Below are positions 44,451 through 53,757 of a stretch of DNA of 64,000 nt, piece after piece (the first letter of the stretch is position 1; every line of letters begins with the position of its first letter). Origin of the DNA: Lachnospiraceae bacterium M18-1 (GTDB lineage Bacteria > Bacillota > Clostridia > Lachnospirales > Lachnospiraceae); the NCBI GenBank assembly GCA_000403295.2, contig KE159609.1, positions 376,142 through 440,141 of the forward strand, read 5' to 3'. The position numbers were made by a program, and so were the translations under genes. The notes beneath the pieces are model-generated. The model searched no databases. It was not told where the DNA came from and worked only from the letters and a program-made list of their open reading frames with translations.

Positions 44451-45827
44451 TTATTTCAGCAGGTCTTCTCCAATATCTACAACGTTTCCGGCCCCCATAG
44501 TTATCAACAAATCTCCTGAAACACACTGTGTTTTTACAAATTCTTCGATCTCTGAAAAGGAAGGAAAATAATGTACGTCCGTTCCCAGCTTCCGGACTTC
44601 CTCTGCCAGATCCTTTGAGGAAATCCCCAGGGTGTCAGTTTCTCTGGCAGCATAGATATCAGCCAGTACCAGATGGTCTGTGTGGGACAAGGCCTCTGCA
44701 AATTCATGGAAGAAAGCTTTGGTCCGGGTATAGGTATGGGGCTGGAAGACGCACCAGAGCGACTTATGGGGATAATACTTTGCCGCTTTTAATGTAGCCT
44801 GGATTTCTGTGGGGTGATGGGCATAGTCATCAATGATGGTCACTCCGTCCAGCGTTCCCTTATACTCAAAACGGCGGTCTGTTCCGGTGAAGGACAGAAG
44901 CCCTTTCTGGATGGACTCCATGGGAATATCCAGAAGTTCAGCAGTGGCAATGGAAGCCAGTGCATTGGATACGTTGTGGTCACCGGTCACAGAAAGCTGG
45001 ATCCGCGCGGTGGCCTCACCGTATTTTATAAGGTCAAAGGAAACACGCCCCTTTTCATCATGGCGGACATTGGCAGCACTGTAGTCGAAATCCGGAGAAT
45101 TGCCGTAGGTCGCCACATGGCATTCCAGATTCTGGTAGATCTCCGGATATTCCGTAATCTCCCCATTGATCACAAGGGTTCCGTCAGGGGGGAGCAGAGC
45201 GGCAAACTGATGGAATGAATGCCGGATGTCCTCCAGATCCTTGAAAAAGTCAAGATGATCTTCTTCTATATTCAAAATAACGCCGATCTTTGGGAAGAAA
45301 TTTAGGAAGCTGTTGGTATACTCACAGGCTTCGGTGATGAAGGTGCCTGAATTTCCGACCCGGATGTTGCCCCCGATGGCCTGCAGGATACCGCCTACAG
45401 AGATGGTCGGGTCAAGATTCCCCTCCAGAAGGATATGGGAGATCATGGAAGTCGTGGTGGTTTTCCCATGTGTTCCTGATACTGCGATGGGGGTATCGTA
45501 ATTTTTCATGAGCTGTCCTAATAATTCCGCGCGGGTGAGCATAGGGATTTTTCTTGCAACGGCCTCGATCAGCTCTCCGTTGTCCCGGCTGATGGCTGCC
45601 GTATAGACCACGCAGTCAATACCGTCGATGATGTTGGATGCCTTCTGTCCGTAGAAGATCTGCGCGCCGGATGCTTCAAGCTGCTGCGTAAGCGCGGATT
45701 CTCTCGCATCAGAACCGGATATGGTGAAGCCGTTCTGCAGGAGGATCCTGGCAAGGCCGCTCATGCTGATGCCTCCGATCCCGATAAAATGAATATGGAT
45801 TGGTTTAGTGAAATCAATCTTATACAT
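44451..45827 (-). CDS. murC: UDP-N-acetylmuramate--L-alanine ligase
   Basis: This 458-residue cytoplasmic Mur ligase adds L-Ala to UDP-MurNAc in peptidoglycan synthesis. Seen are the N-terminal nucleotide-fold IHFIGIGGISMSGLARIL, the ATP loop VSGTHGKTTTTSMI, the central NIEEDHLDFF and the C-terminal DDYAHHPTEIQATL. The start is ATG at 45827. Length and motifs are normal. It is the first gene of the reverse-strand block that continues with the replication genes. Confidence 0.96.
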   Translation of the reverse strand: MYKIDFTKPIHIHFIGIGGISMSGLARILLQNGFTISGSDARESALTQQLEASGAQIFYGQKASNIIDGIDCVVYTAAISRDNGELIEAVARKIPMLTRAELLGQLMKNYDTPIAVSGTHGKTTTTSMISHILLEGNLDPTISVGGILQAIGGNIRVGNSGTFITEACEYTNSFLNFFPKIGVILNIEEDHLDFFKDLEDIRHSFHQFAALLPPDGTLVINGEITEYPEIYQNLECHVATYGNSPDFDYSAANVRHDEKGRVSFDLIKYGEATARIQLSVTGDHNVSNALASIATAELLDIPMESIQKGLLSFTGTDRRFEYKGTLDGVTIIDDYAHHPTEIQATLKAAKYYPHKSLWCVFQPHTYTRTKAFFHEFAEALSHTDHLVLADIYAARETDTLGISSKDLAEEVRKLGTDVHYFPSFSEIEEFVKTQCVSGDLLITMGAGNVVDIGEDLLK

Positions 45828-46062
45828 CTCTATTTTCCTTTCCTGAAGAAACGATGATACATCGTTTATAATACTTATAAATAAGGTACAAATGGATTCT
45901 GCCTTATCTATTATACTATATATGATAAAAATTGAAAGAAGTTCTTTTTGGTCATTTCCAACAAAAAGAGAATATTTTCAATAGAAAAATTGTAAAATAT
46001 GTGTACTTAACAATAAAATGATGATATAATAAAATAGAATAACTAGAAATGGAGGTGACGGC

Positions 46063-47337
46063 ATGATTAAAAAGGAAATGATCGCCATGCTGCTTGCAGG
46101 CGGACAGGGCAGCAGATTGGGAGTTCTTACTGCAAAGGTGGCAAAACCTGCAGTATCTTTCGGCGGCAAGTACCGTATTATTGACTTTCCGTTGAGCAAC
46201 TGTATTAATTCGGGAGTTGACACGGTAGGGGTCCTGACACAATATCAGCCGCTGCGGTTGAATACACATATAGGAATCGGGATTCCGTGGGATCTGGATC
46301 GGAATATAGGCGGAGTTTCGATTCTTCCTCCATATGAAAAGAGTGTAAACAGTGAATGGTATACAGGGACTGCCAATGCCATTTACCAGAATCTGGATTA
46401 TATGGAAAGCTACCATCCGGATTATGTGCTGATTCTTTCTGGAGACCATATTTATAAGATGGACTATGAAGTGATGCTTGCTGCTCATAAGGCCAACAAA
46501 GCGGATGTGACGATCGCAGCGATGCCGGTGCCCATGGAGGAGGCAGGACGTTTTGGAATCCTGGTGACGGATAAAGAAGGACAGATCAGCAGATTTGAAG
46601 AAAAGCCGGAGAAGCCCAGCAGTAACCTGGCATCCATGGGAATTTATATTTTCAGCTGGCCGGTTTTGAAGGAAGCTCTGATCCGGCTGTCCAGCCAGCC
46701 TAACTGTGACTTCGGAAAGCATATCATTCCTTACTGCGGTGCGAAAGGAATGCGGATGTTTGCTTACGAGTACAATGGATATTGGAAGGATGTGGGGACA
46801 CTCAGCTCTTATTGGGAAGCGAATATGGAGCTGATTGATATCATACCGGAATTTAATCTTTATGAGGAATTTTGGAAGATCTATACCAACTGTATGAACC
46901 TGCCGCCCCAGTACATATCTCCCGAGGGTGTTGTGGACAAGTGCATCATCAGCAACGGCTCCGAGATCTGCGGGGAGGTACACTCTTCGGTGCTGGGCGC
47001 AGGAGTGAGCGTAGGAAAGGGCAGCGTTATCCGGGACTCGATCATCATGCGGGATGTGGTCATCGGAGAGGACTGTGTGATCGAGAAAGCGATCATTGCA
47101 GAGAATACGGAGATCGGCAGCAATGTTGTGATCGGGGTCGGGAGCGATGTGCCCAACCGTGTGCGGCCGGACATTTACAATGGAGGACTGGTAACGATCG
47201 GGGAAAATTCCCGCATTCCTTCCGGCGTACAGATCGGAAGGAATACGGCAGTCAGCGGCGTGACGGCTGCTGCGGATTATCTGAACGGAATACTGGAGAG
47301 CGGCGAGACATTGATAAAGGCGGGTGATCGTGTATGA
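46063..47337 (+). CDS. glgC: Glucose-1-phosphate adenylyltransferase
   Basis: This 424-residue enzyme makes ADP-glucose for glycogen synthesis. It has the pyrophosphorylase signature [20 protein letters not shown], the substrate loop [16 protein letters not shown] and a C-terminal left-handed beta helix (about 295-400). The start is ATG at 46063 behind GGAGGTGA, with a TATAAT at 46025-46030. It overlaps glgD by four bases, so the two are coupled. Confidence 0.96.
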   Translation: MIKKEMIAMLLAGGQGSRLGVLTAKVAKPAVSFGGKYRIIDFPLSNCINSGVDTVGVLTQYQPLRLNTHIGIGIPWDLDRNIGGVSILPPYEKSVNSEWYTGTANAIYQNLDYMESYHPDYVLILSGDHIYKMDYEVMLAAHKANKADVTIAAMPVPMEEAGRFGILVTDKEGQISRFEEKPEKPSSNLASMGIYIFSWPVLKEALIRLSSQPNCDFGKHIIPYCGAKGMRMFAYEYNGYWKDVGTLSSYWEANMELIDIIPEFNLYEEFWKIYTNCMNLPPQYISPEGVVDKCIISNGSEICGEVHSSVLGAGVSVGKGSVIRDSIIMRDVVIGEDCVIEKAIIAENTEIGSNVVIGVGSDVPNRVRPDIYNGGLVTIGENSRIPSGVQIGRNTAVSGVTAAADYLNGILESGETLIKAGDRV

Positions 47338-48452
47338 GAGCAGTAGGGATTATTCTGGCAGGAGGCAACAACAGACGGATGCAGGCGCTGACGGCGAAGC
47401 GCGCAGTTGCGGCGATGCCGATCGCGTCCAGCTACCGGGCCATTGATTTTGCGCTGAGCAATATGACGAACTCCCACGTTCAGAGGGTTGCGGTATTGAC
47501 ACAGTACAATGCACGATCGCTGGACGAGCATCTAAATTCTGCCAAATGGTGGGATTTTGGAAGAAAGCAGGGCGGCCTGTATATTTTTACACCGACCATT
47601 ACGGCGGAGAATGGTTACTGGTACAGAGGGACAGCGGATGCGATTTATCAGAACCTGGACTTTCTGAAACGGTGTCATGAGCCGTATGTGATCATTGCTT
47701 CCGGAGATGCGGTGTATAAGCTGGATTACAATAAGGTATTGGAGTACCATATTGCGAAGAAAGCGGATATCACGGTAGTGGTCAAGGATCTGGAGGACGG
47801 CGACGATGCGACCTGTTTCGGCACCGTGCGGATGAACGAATCGGCCCGGATCCAGGAATTTGAAGAGAAGCCGATGGTGGCCAGTTCGCAGACCATTTCC
47901 ACAGGGATCTACGTTATACGGAGGAGACTCCTTATCGACCTGGTGGAGCACTGCGCCGAGGAAGAGCATTATGATTTTGTGACGGATATCCTGATTCGTT
48001 ATAAGAATCTGAAAAAAATCTACGGGTATAAGCTGAGTGGTTATTGGAATAATATTTCCAGGATAGACGCGTATTATCAGACGAATATGGACTTTTTGAA
48101 GCCAGAGGTGCGCAAGTTTTTCTTCCGGGAGCTTCCAACGGTGTATTCCAAGGTAAGCGACCTGCCGCCTGCAAAATATAACCCGGGCGCGGCGGTGAAG
48201 AACTGCCTGATCGGAAGCGGGAGTATCATCAACGGTACGGTAGAAAATTCCGTGCTGTTTAAGAAGGTGTTTGTGGGCAATAACTGCGTGATCAAAAATT
48301 CGATCATCCTGAATGACGTTTATCTGGGGGATCATACATATATTGAGAATTGTATCGTGGAAAGCCGGGGAACGATCCGGGCAAATACTAGACATGTGGG
48401 AGAAGGCGGTATAAAAGTAGTTGTTGAAAAGAGTGAGAGATATCTGATATAA
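47334..48452 (+). CDS. glgD: Glucose-1-phosphate adenylyltransferase subunit GlgD
   Basis: This 372-residue paralogue of GlgC is the regulatory partner in Firmicutes ADP-glucose pyrophosphorylases. The N-terminal loop is altered ([20 protein letters not shown]) relative to GlgC. The transferase fold ([16 protein letters not shown]) and beta helix remain. Its start lies within the last codons of glgC (ATGA overlap). In studied Firmicutes, GlgD modulates or raises GlgC activity and has weak activity alone. Confidence 0.95.
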   Translation: MRAVGIILAGGNNRRMQALTAKRAVAAMPIASSYRAIDFALSNMTNSHVQRVAVLTQYNARSLDEHLNSAKWWDFGRKQGGLYIFTPTITAENGYWYRGTADAIYQNLDFLKRCHEPYVIIASGDAVYKLDYNKVLEYHIAKKADITVVVKDLEDGDDATCFGTVRMNESARIQEFEEKPMVASSQTISTGIYVIRRRLLIDLVEHCAEEEHYDFVTDILIRYKNLKKIYGYKLSGYWNNISRIDAYYQTNMDFLKPEVRKFFFRELPTVYSKVSDLPPAKYNPGAAVKNCLIGSGSIINGTVENSVLFKKVFVGNNCVIKNSIILNDVYLGDHTYIENCIVESRGTIRANTRHVGEGGIKVVVEKSERYLI

Positions 48453-48719
48453 CATCAGAATGAGAGGCCGGGGGAGCCCGGATGGGATGTAGTAAATGTG
48501 CAGTCTGGCTGGCAGCTTCTGGAAAGTTTTGGAAAACTGGCGGATATATCAGTGATATGTTTTGCCCGAGGCGGACCAGGATGTCTGACGGCCTGCAAAT
48601 AAAAAAATAAAAAGAGATGAAGGTGTGTTAAAAAGTCTTTTCGGTACGGATGATGGGATGAATGGACAGGCTTGCGAAGGGCTGTACCGGGGAATGCAGA
48701 CAGAGAAAGGAGACTGGAT

Positions 48720-48995
48720 ATGCAGATCACAGATGTGCGTGTACGAAAAGTGGCAAAGGAAGGAAAATTAAAAGCGGTTGTTTCAATTACGATGGATGAT
48801 GAATTTGTAGTTCATGATATCAAGGTGATTGAAGGAGAGAAGGGATTGTTTATTGCAATGCCGAGCAAAAAAGCGATGGATGGGGAATACAGGGATATTG
48901 CACACCCGATTAACTCTGACACAAGAGAAAGAATCCAGGAAATGATTTTGGAAAAATATCAGGAGACTGCAGGGGGAGAGGAAGAAGTATCTTGA
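48720..48995 (+). CDS. spoVG: Septation/sporulation regulator SpoVG
   Basis: This 91-residue nucleic-acid-binding protein begins [20 protein letters not shown], then [18 protein letters not shown] and IAMPSKK, the family core. ATG 48720 is preceded by AAAGGAG. An in-frame reading from 48672 is unsupported. It regulates septation, sporulation and surface genes in Firmicutes. It lies between glgD and an RluA gene and carries its own 267-bp upstream region. Confidence 0.95.
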   Translation: MQITDVRVRKVAKEGKLKAVVSITMDDEFVVHDIKVIEGEKGLFIAMPSKKAMDGEYRDIAHPINSDTRERIQEMILEKYQETAGGEEEVS

Positions 48996-49070
48996 TGGTT
49001 CATGCGGAACCATTTTAGATGACAGCAGCACCTGGCTGGCGACAGCAGCCGGGTGCTGTTTTTTGGTTCT

Positions 49071-49122
49071 AACCTTGTGAAACGGCCGGATGGCCATGAT
49101 GGGGTGCCCTTGGGTATACGCC
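49071..49122 (-). repeat. Dispersed ~47-bp repeat, copy C (reverse)
   Basis: The reverse-oriented unit has CCTTGTGAAACGGCCGG, ATGGCCATGATGGGGTG and CCCTTGGGTATA. It is followed by the first bases of another unit (CCTTGTGA) that end exactly at the stop codon of the pseudouridine synthase gene. Confidence 0.85.
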
Positions 49123-49130
49123 TTGTGACA

Positions 49131-49796
49131 CTAAAATGGAAGCTTCGGTGTATGGCTGAAAGAAAGCGGTTCCCCAGTCACAGGATGACAAAAGGATAGT
49201 CCTACGGCATAAAGCCGGAGCGGCCCGGATATGGGGCGGGGCTGTCCGGGGGGCGCAGGCGTGTATTTTGTGTCCCCCGCAATGGGACAGCCGATGTGCG
49301 CCATCTGGACGCGGATTTGATGGTGGCGCCCGGTGTCCAGGATGATCCTGGCCAGGGCCAGGGAATCCCGGATGCGGAGAACCTGATAATGAAGGCGGGC
49401 GTGCTTGGCTCCCGGTACATCGGGCCCGCAGACGCGGGAGGTGTTGGTGCGTCCATCCTTTACCAGATAGTCTTGAAGGTCAGCCTCCTTTTGCTCCGGA
49501 ACAGCACTCAGGACAGCAAGATAGTGCTTGCCGAAGACGGAGGTCTGGAGCTGGCGGCTGAGCGCTTTTGCGGCCACGGGCGTTTTCGCAAATACAAGAA
49601 GTCCTTCCACGGGCTGATCCAGGCGGTGGATGAGGGCGAGATAAGGTTCACCGCTTTTAGCCTGCCGGCTGTGCAGATCATTTTTCAAGAGGCTCACCAT
49701 ATCAGGTGTGCTGATCTGACGGCTCTGTGTCGGAACGCCGGCGGGCTTGATACAGACAAGGATGTGTTTATCTTCAAATACAATTTCCGGTTTCAT
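49131..49796 (-). CDS. RluA-family pseudouridine synthase
   Basis: This 221-residue enzyme converts uridine to pseudouridine in rRNA or tRNA. The catalytic Asp60 lies in ALIHRLDQPVEGLLVFAKT and the family's C-terminal RHHQIRVQMAHIGCPIAGD is present. It lacks an S4 domain, so it belongs to the compact RluA/TruC-like group. The target base cannot be inferred. The start is ATG at 49796 behind GGAGG. Dispersed repeats stand immediately outside both ends of the gene. Confidence 0.9.
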   Translation of the reverse strand: MKPEIVFEDKHILVCIKPAGVPTQSRQISTPDMVSLLKNDLHSRQAKSGEPYLALIHRLDQPVEGLLVFAKTPVAAKALSRQLQTSVFGKHYLAVLSAVPEQKEADLQDYLVKDGRTNTSRVCGPDVPGAKHARLHYQVLRIRDSLALARIILDTGRHHQIRVQMAHIGCPIAGDTKYTPAPPGQPRPISGPLRLYAVGLSFCHPVTGEPLSFSHTPKLPF

Positions 49797-49829
49797 AAGC
49801 AGGGGCCTCCTTTCATTGACCGTTATAGT

Positions 49830-49924
49830 ATACCCAAGGGCATCCCATCATGGCCATACGGCCGTTTCACAAGGTATACCCAAGGGCATCCCATTATGGC
49901 CATACGGCCGTTTCACAAGGTATA
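49830..49924 (+). repeat. Dispersed ~47-bp repeat, tandem copies D1-D2
   Basis: Two nearly identical forward units (49830-49876 and 49877-49924) have blocks TATACCCAAGGGCATCCCAT, ATGGCCATACGG and CCGTTTCACAAGG. They begin about 34 bp upstream of the pseudouridine synthase start codon, in opposite orientation to copy C. Confidence 0.9.
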
Positions 49925-50039
49925 GAATGCTGAAAAGAACGTTATATATTGGATTATCTACATGAGATAAAAACATTTTAAATTCATCTTTCTTTCATTC
50001 CAGCACGTGGCGGTGACTTTGAGATGAATGGATTTTGGT

Positions 50040-50068
50040 TTGACAATGCGCATGTTATTAGATATAAT
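50040..50068 (+). promoter_or_regulatory. Consensus promoter of the antisense RNA
   Basis: TTGACA (50040-50045), 17 bases, TATAAT (50063-50068), a perfect sigma-A promoter. Confidence 0.85.
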
Positions 50069-50074
50069 ATATTT

Positions 50075-50170
50075 GACAAGAGAGCCGAAAGCTGGATGCC
50101 GCCAGCCGCCGGAAAATGATTAACTACAGAAGTAGCGCCTTATCTTACCAGGACGAGGGCGCTACTTTTT
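50075..50170 (+). ncRNA. Candidate type I antitoxin RNA (RatA-like, antisense to toxin 3' end)
   Basis: The RNA would start near 50075 from the consensus promoter and end at a terminator. Its stem is GTAGCGCC (50132-50139) with GGCGCTAC (50158-50165), then TTTTT. The terminator overlaps the last codons and 3' UTR of the convergent toxin gene, the same geometry as txpA/ratA of Bacillus subtilis. Confidence 0.7.
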
Positions 50171-50248
50171 GCGTTTGATGTAAATAACAAGAGTTATAAC
50201 AGCGCAAAGCATAATCACAAACTGGAATAAATCCGAATATGTAACCAT
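50162..50248 (-). CDS. Putative holin-like toxin peptide (type I toxin)
   Basis: This 28-residue peptide reads MVTYSDLFQFVIMLCAVITL, then VIYIKRKK. The pattern (short polar start, one membrane helix, Lys/Arg-rich end) is that of the Hol_Tox/TxpA family of membrane-damaging type I toxins. The stop lies within the shared terminator of the antisense RNA. No Shine-Dalgarno precedes the ATG because a MITE begins two bases upstream of it. AAAGGGGG is found on the far side of the MITE, at about 50425-50435 reverse strand. The toxin is therefore probably silenced by insertion. Confidence 0.8.
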   Translation of the reverse strand: MVTYSDLFQFVIMLCAVITLVIYIKRKK

Positions 50249-50250
50249 AG

Positions 50251-50421
50251 CACTAGTGTACTGACCGCATTATATCCAATGAAACTCCGCAGGATAATTT
50301 TTCATCGGCAAGGCGGCTGAATGAGGCGTAGCCGGTAGCTACGTCGATTGAAGCCAACACAGTCCGATGGAAAATCAGACAAGGAGGTTTATTGGAATAT
50401 AATGCGGTCAGTACACTAGTG
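50251..50421. mobile_element. MITE of about 171 bp with long terminal inverted repeats
   Basis: The left end (CACTAGTGTACTGACCGCAT, then TATATCCAAT) is matched in inverse by the right end (ATTGGAATATAATGCGGTCA, then GTACACTAGTG). The similarity continues inward with mismatches to the CATCGG and CCGATGG blocks, about 58 bp per arm. It encodes no protein. Flanks CATAG on the left and TACTAG on the right fit a TA or TAG target duplication. Confidence 0.8.
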
Positions 50422-50429
50422 TACTAGCC

Positions 50430-50962
50430 CCCTTTCTTTCGTCCGGCGGCTGACGTAATCGCCCCTTCGACCCCCTTGGCAGATATACTATTATCAATGT
50501 GCGGAGAATCCGGTTTTGGCTGTTCCATTCTTCTATCAGGGCGAAAGTGGAATATTATCGAGCCGGGATGACCGTCAAAAGATTGCAAGTGGTTCATCCT
50601 GGAAGACGAGCCGGAGCCAAAATAGGCCGGGAGAAATTTTGCCCTGGGCCGTCCTATCAACGGGTGAAATATTTGCAGCGAGGCCCAAAAGGGCCTGGTC
50701 AATTAGTGCTACATTAACATATATAAAATAAAAATACAACTAAAAGGTTTTAAATTTGTATTTGAGATCGCACGTCAGGATTTAAACCAAAAAAACTGGC
50801 TGGGATGACAAAATCATTTTAAAATAAGAGTTTAGCATTGCGATAAAGTGATAGATATTTATGTATATTTCTTGACTTTTTGCCGCAATCTGTCTAAACT
50901 GATTATGATATAAAAGTTTTGTGAGGTTAAGCGTTAAGTTTGAAAGAAGGCGGGAGGACAGG
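50430..50962. other. Non-coding region ahead of the XpaC-like gene
   Basis: The stretch 50500-50710 can be read in pieces in several frames (phrases such as FILEDEPEPK) but is full of stops, so at most it is an unrecognised gene remnant. 50711-50900 is AT-rich. TTGACT at 50872 with AT-rich sequence after it may belong to the promoter of the next gene, but no well-spaced -10 was found. Confidence 0.4.
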
Positions 50963-52453
50963 ATGGATAACCGGGAGTGGGAAAGATTCGGGGAAGAAAT
51001 CCGCAGGAATGTGCAGGATGCGGTGGATTCCAGGGACTTCAGCAGATTAAACCAGACAATTACAGATGCGATTAACGGAGCGGCGGATGGGATCACCAGG
51101 GGAATGAAAGATGCGGCCGGGGAGATCACCAGGGGCGTGCGCAAGAATAGGAATCAAAGGAACGGCAGCGGCAAAAACCGTCAGGGATCTTATAACGGCA
51201 GATATCAGTACCAGGGGGATTTCGGACATCAGGATGCGGGATGGCAGCAAGACTCCAATATGAACTGGAACGGCCAGCCCGGCAAAGCACCGTATGACCA
51301 GCCGGGACCGGAGACTGCCAGCGGTACATACGGGCAGACTGACCGGAAGTATAACTGGAACAAGGCATATTATTCCAGGTTCGGCAACCGGGATAAGCCT
51401 GTAGAGGAGCAGGAAGCAGATTATGGGGCATACCAGCCGGAGGCAGAGAAGCAGCTGCCGGCGCTGTACGCGGGGACAACGCCGGCAAAGGTCGGCGGAA
51501 CGGTGCTCTATGGGGTCGGTTGTGCCGCAGGGAGCGTATCCCTGATCGGAATGGCGATGGTCCTGCTGGCGGGGATCGGAACCGGAGACATGAGCATGAG
51601 CTTCTGGGCAGCCCTCGGGTCTATAGGAGTTATTGCGGCAGGCTTTGGGGGAATGGCGGCAGCAGGCAGCAGCATCCGCGGAAGAGTCAAGAGGTTCCGC
51701 AGTTATATCAGCAGTCTGGGCAGCCGGGAATACTGTAATATAAAAGAACTGTCAGAGCATCTGGGAAAATCCCGGCGGTTCGTCGTGAAGGATGTGGAAA
51801 AGATGATCCAGAAGGGATGGTTCCGCCAGGGACATCTGGACAGGCAGAAAACCTGTCTTATGGTCAGCGACGATGCTTATAAGCAATATACAGATCTTCA
51901 GCAGCAGAGAGAACGGATCAACACGGAGACAAAGGAGCAGCAGGAGGAAGCAGCCAGAAAACGGGCAAGGGAAGTGCAGAAGGAAGCGGAAGCGCCGGAT
52001 TCGAAGCTCTCTCCCGAGGTCCGCAGGATCATCAAGACAGGGGAAAAATATATTCAAAAGATCCACGCATGCAATGATGCCATCCCAGGGGCGGAGATCT
52101 CCGCGAAGATCTCGAGGATGGAGATATTGGTCGACCGGATTTTTGACCGGGTGGAACAGAATCCGGATTCGGTGTCAGACATTCACCGGATGATGGATTA
52201 CTATCTTCCGACGACAGTGAAGCTTCTGGAAGCGTATCAGGATCTGGACGCCCAGCCGGTACAGGGAGAGAATATCATTTCATCGAAGCGCGAGATTGAA
52301 AAGACACTGGACACGCTGAATACGGCATTTGAAAAACTGCTTGACAGCCTGTTTCAGGATACGGCCTGGGATGTGTCCTCAGATATCTCCGTACTTCATA
52401 CGATGCTGGCGCAGGAAGGGCTGACAGAAGGAGATTTTAAAGAAGTACACTGA
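50963..52453 (+). CDS. XpaC-like (5-bromo-4-chloroindolyl phosphate hydrolysis) family protein
   Basis: This 496-residue protein has a helical start, a long Gln/Gly/Tyr-rich disordered part (about 65-170) and two membrane segments (about 175-235). The C-terminal helical XpaC domain includes SREYCNIKELSEHLGKSRRF, then a predicted coiled coil near 310-345. ATG 50963 is preferred, behind GGGAGGACAGG, over an in-frame GTG/ATG reading from 50921. XpaC-like genes commonly precede telA-like genes, as here (28 bp gap). Biochemical function is unknown despite the family name, and an envelope-stress role is inferred. Confidence 0.82.
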   Translation: MDNREWERFGEEIRRNVQDAVDSRDFSRLNQTITDAINGAADGITRGMKDAAGEITRGVRKNRNQRNGSGKNRQGSYNGRYQYQGDFGHQDAGWQQDSNMNWNGQPGKAPYDQPGPETASGTYGQTDRKYNWNKAYYSRFGNRDKPVEEQEADYGAYQPEAEKQLPALYAGTTPAKVGGTVLYGVGCAAGSVSLIGMAMVLLAGIGTGDMSMSFWAALGSIGVIAAGFGGMAAAGSSIRGRVKRFRSYISSLGSREYCNIKELSEHLGKSRRFVVKDVEKMIQKGWFRQGHLDRQKTCLMVSDDAYKQYTDLQQQRERINTETKEQQEEAARKRAREVQKEAEAPDSKLSPEVRRIIKTGEKYIQKIHACNDAIPGAEISAKISRMEILVDRIFDRVEQNPDSVSDIHRMMDYYLPTTVKLLEAYQDLDAQPVQGENIISSKREIEKTLDTLNTAFEKLLDSLFQDTAWDVSSDISVLHTMLAQEGLTEGDFKEVH

Positions 52454-52481
52454 TAGAACAATAAAAAATTGGGAGGTTACT

Positions 52482-53624
52482 ATGAGCAACGAATTAGATG
52501 CATTTACGACGACACCGACGCTGACGCTGGATCCGTTTGCAGAGGAGAAGGCGCCCGTTGCGCCTGTGATCACGCAGGAACCGGAAAAGCCGATTTTTGA
52601 TGAAAATGTATTGACAGCGGAAGAACGTCATGCCGTAGAGCAGTTTGCGGAGAAGATCGATCTGACCAATTCACAGATGATACTGCAGTATGGTGCGGGT
52701 ACACAAAAGAAGATGGCGGATTTTTCAGAGAGTGCCCTGGAAAACGTCAAGACCAAGGATCTGGGAGAAGTCGGAGATCTGCTGACGGGCGTAGTCAAGG
52801 AATTGAGGAGCTTTGATGAAGAGGAAGAAAAGGGATTTTTGGGAATCTTCAAGAAGCCTGCCAATAAGATCAGCGCCATGAAGGCGAAATACAGCAAGGC
52901 TGAGACCAACATCAACCATATCTGCAAGGTGCTGGAATCCCATCAGGTCCAGCTTTTGAAGGATGTCGCTCTGCTGGACAAGATGTATGAACTGAACCTG
53001 ACCTACTTTAAGGAGCTGACCATGTACATCATGGCCGGAAAAAAGAAGCTCCATGAGATCCAGACCGGCCAGCTCCCGGCCCTCTTCCAGAAGGCTCAGA
53101 CCAGCGGGCTGGCAGAGGACGCGCAGGCGGCCAGGGACCTGGATTCCATGTGCAACCGGTTTGAGAAAAAGCTGCATGACCTGGAATTGACCCGTCAGGT
53201 CTCACTCCAGACAGCGCCCCAGATCCGGATGGTCCAGAGCAATGATACGCTGATGGTGGAAAAGATCCAGTCTACCATTGTCAATACAATCCCGCTGTGG
53301 AAGAGTCAGATGGTACTGGCCCTGGGCGTGGAGCATTCGGCCCAGGCAGCGGCGGCTCAGCGGGAAGTGACGGATATGACCAACGAACTGCTGAAGAAAA
53401 ATGCGGCCAAGCTCAAGATGGCCACTATTGAGGCCGCGAAAGAGTCGGAGCGGGGAATCGTGGATATGGAGACGCTGAAGATGACCAACGAATCCCTGAT
53501 CTCCACACTGGATGAAGTGATGCGGATTCAGCAGGAAGGCCGGCAGAAGCGCCGGGAGGCGGAGACGGAGATGCACCGTTTAGAAGGCGAACTGAAACAG
53601 AAGCTTCTGCAGATGCGGGCCTGA
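52482..53624 (+). CDS. TelA-family (toxic anion resistance) protein
   Basis: This 380-residue, mostly helical cytoplasmic protein has family phrases FLGIFKKPANKISAMKAKYS and LLDKMYELNLTYFKELTMYI. IPLWKSQMVLALGVEHSAQA and a coiled-coil C-terminus follow. TelA proteins were named for tellurite resistance and are linked to resistance to lantibiotics and cell-wall stress. The molecular action is not settled. It forms an operon with the XpaC-like gene upstream. Confidence 0.92.
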   Translation: MSNELDAFTTTPTLTLDPFAEEKAPVAPVITQEPEKPIFDENVLTAEERHAVEQFAEKIDLTNSQMILQYGAGTQKKMADFSESALENVKTKDLGEVGDLLTGVVKELRSFDEEEEKGFLGIFKKPANKISAMKAKYSKAETNINHICKVLESHQVQLLKDVALLDKMYELNLTYFKELTMYIMAGKKKLHEIQTGQLPALFQKAQTSGLAEDAQAARDLDSMCNRFEKKLHDLELTRQVSLQTAPQIRMVQSNDTLMVEKIQSTIVNTIPLWKSQMVLALGVEHSAQAAAAQREVTDMTNELLKKNAAKLKMATIEAAKESERGIVDMETLKMTNESLISTLDEVMRIQQEGRQKRREAETEMHRLEGELKQKLLQMRA

Positions 53625-53675
53625 TGCGCACTGCGGCGTATGAGGTAGATGTCGCACTGCGACCGCCGCAGGCGC

Positions 53676-53702
53676 GAGTTTCGCAAGCGAAACTCTTTGT
53701 TC
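53676..53702 (+). terminator. Terminator after telA
   Basis: GAGTTTCGC (53676-53684) and GCGAAACTC (53687-53695) form a tight hairpin, followed by TTTGTT. Confidence 0.75.
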
Positions 53703-53757
53703 CAATACGGCAATAGCAGGTACAGATATAAAAATAGAGGATAAGAGGAGATTTGTT

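Noticed and set aside
45952..46983. 343-codon reverse-strand open frame opposite glgC
   Set aside because: Shadow of glgC. The forward frame has every pyrophosphorylase motif and a strong ribosome-binding site.
49296..49925. 209-codon forward frame running through the pseudouridine synthase antisense strand and the repeats
   Set aside because: Its end is repeat sequence read as protein and the rest is antisense to an intact enzyme.
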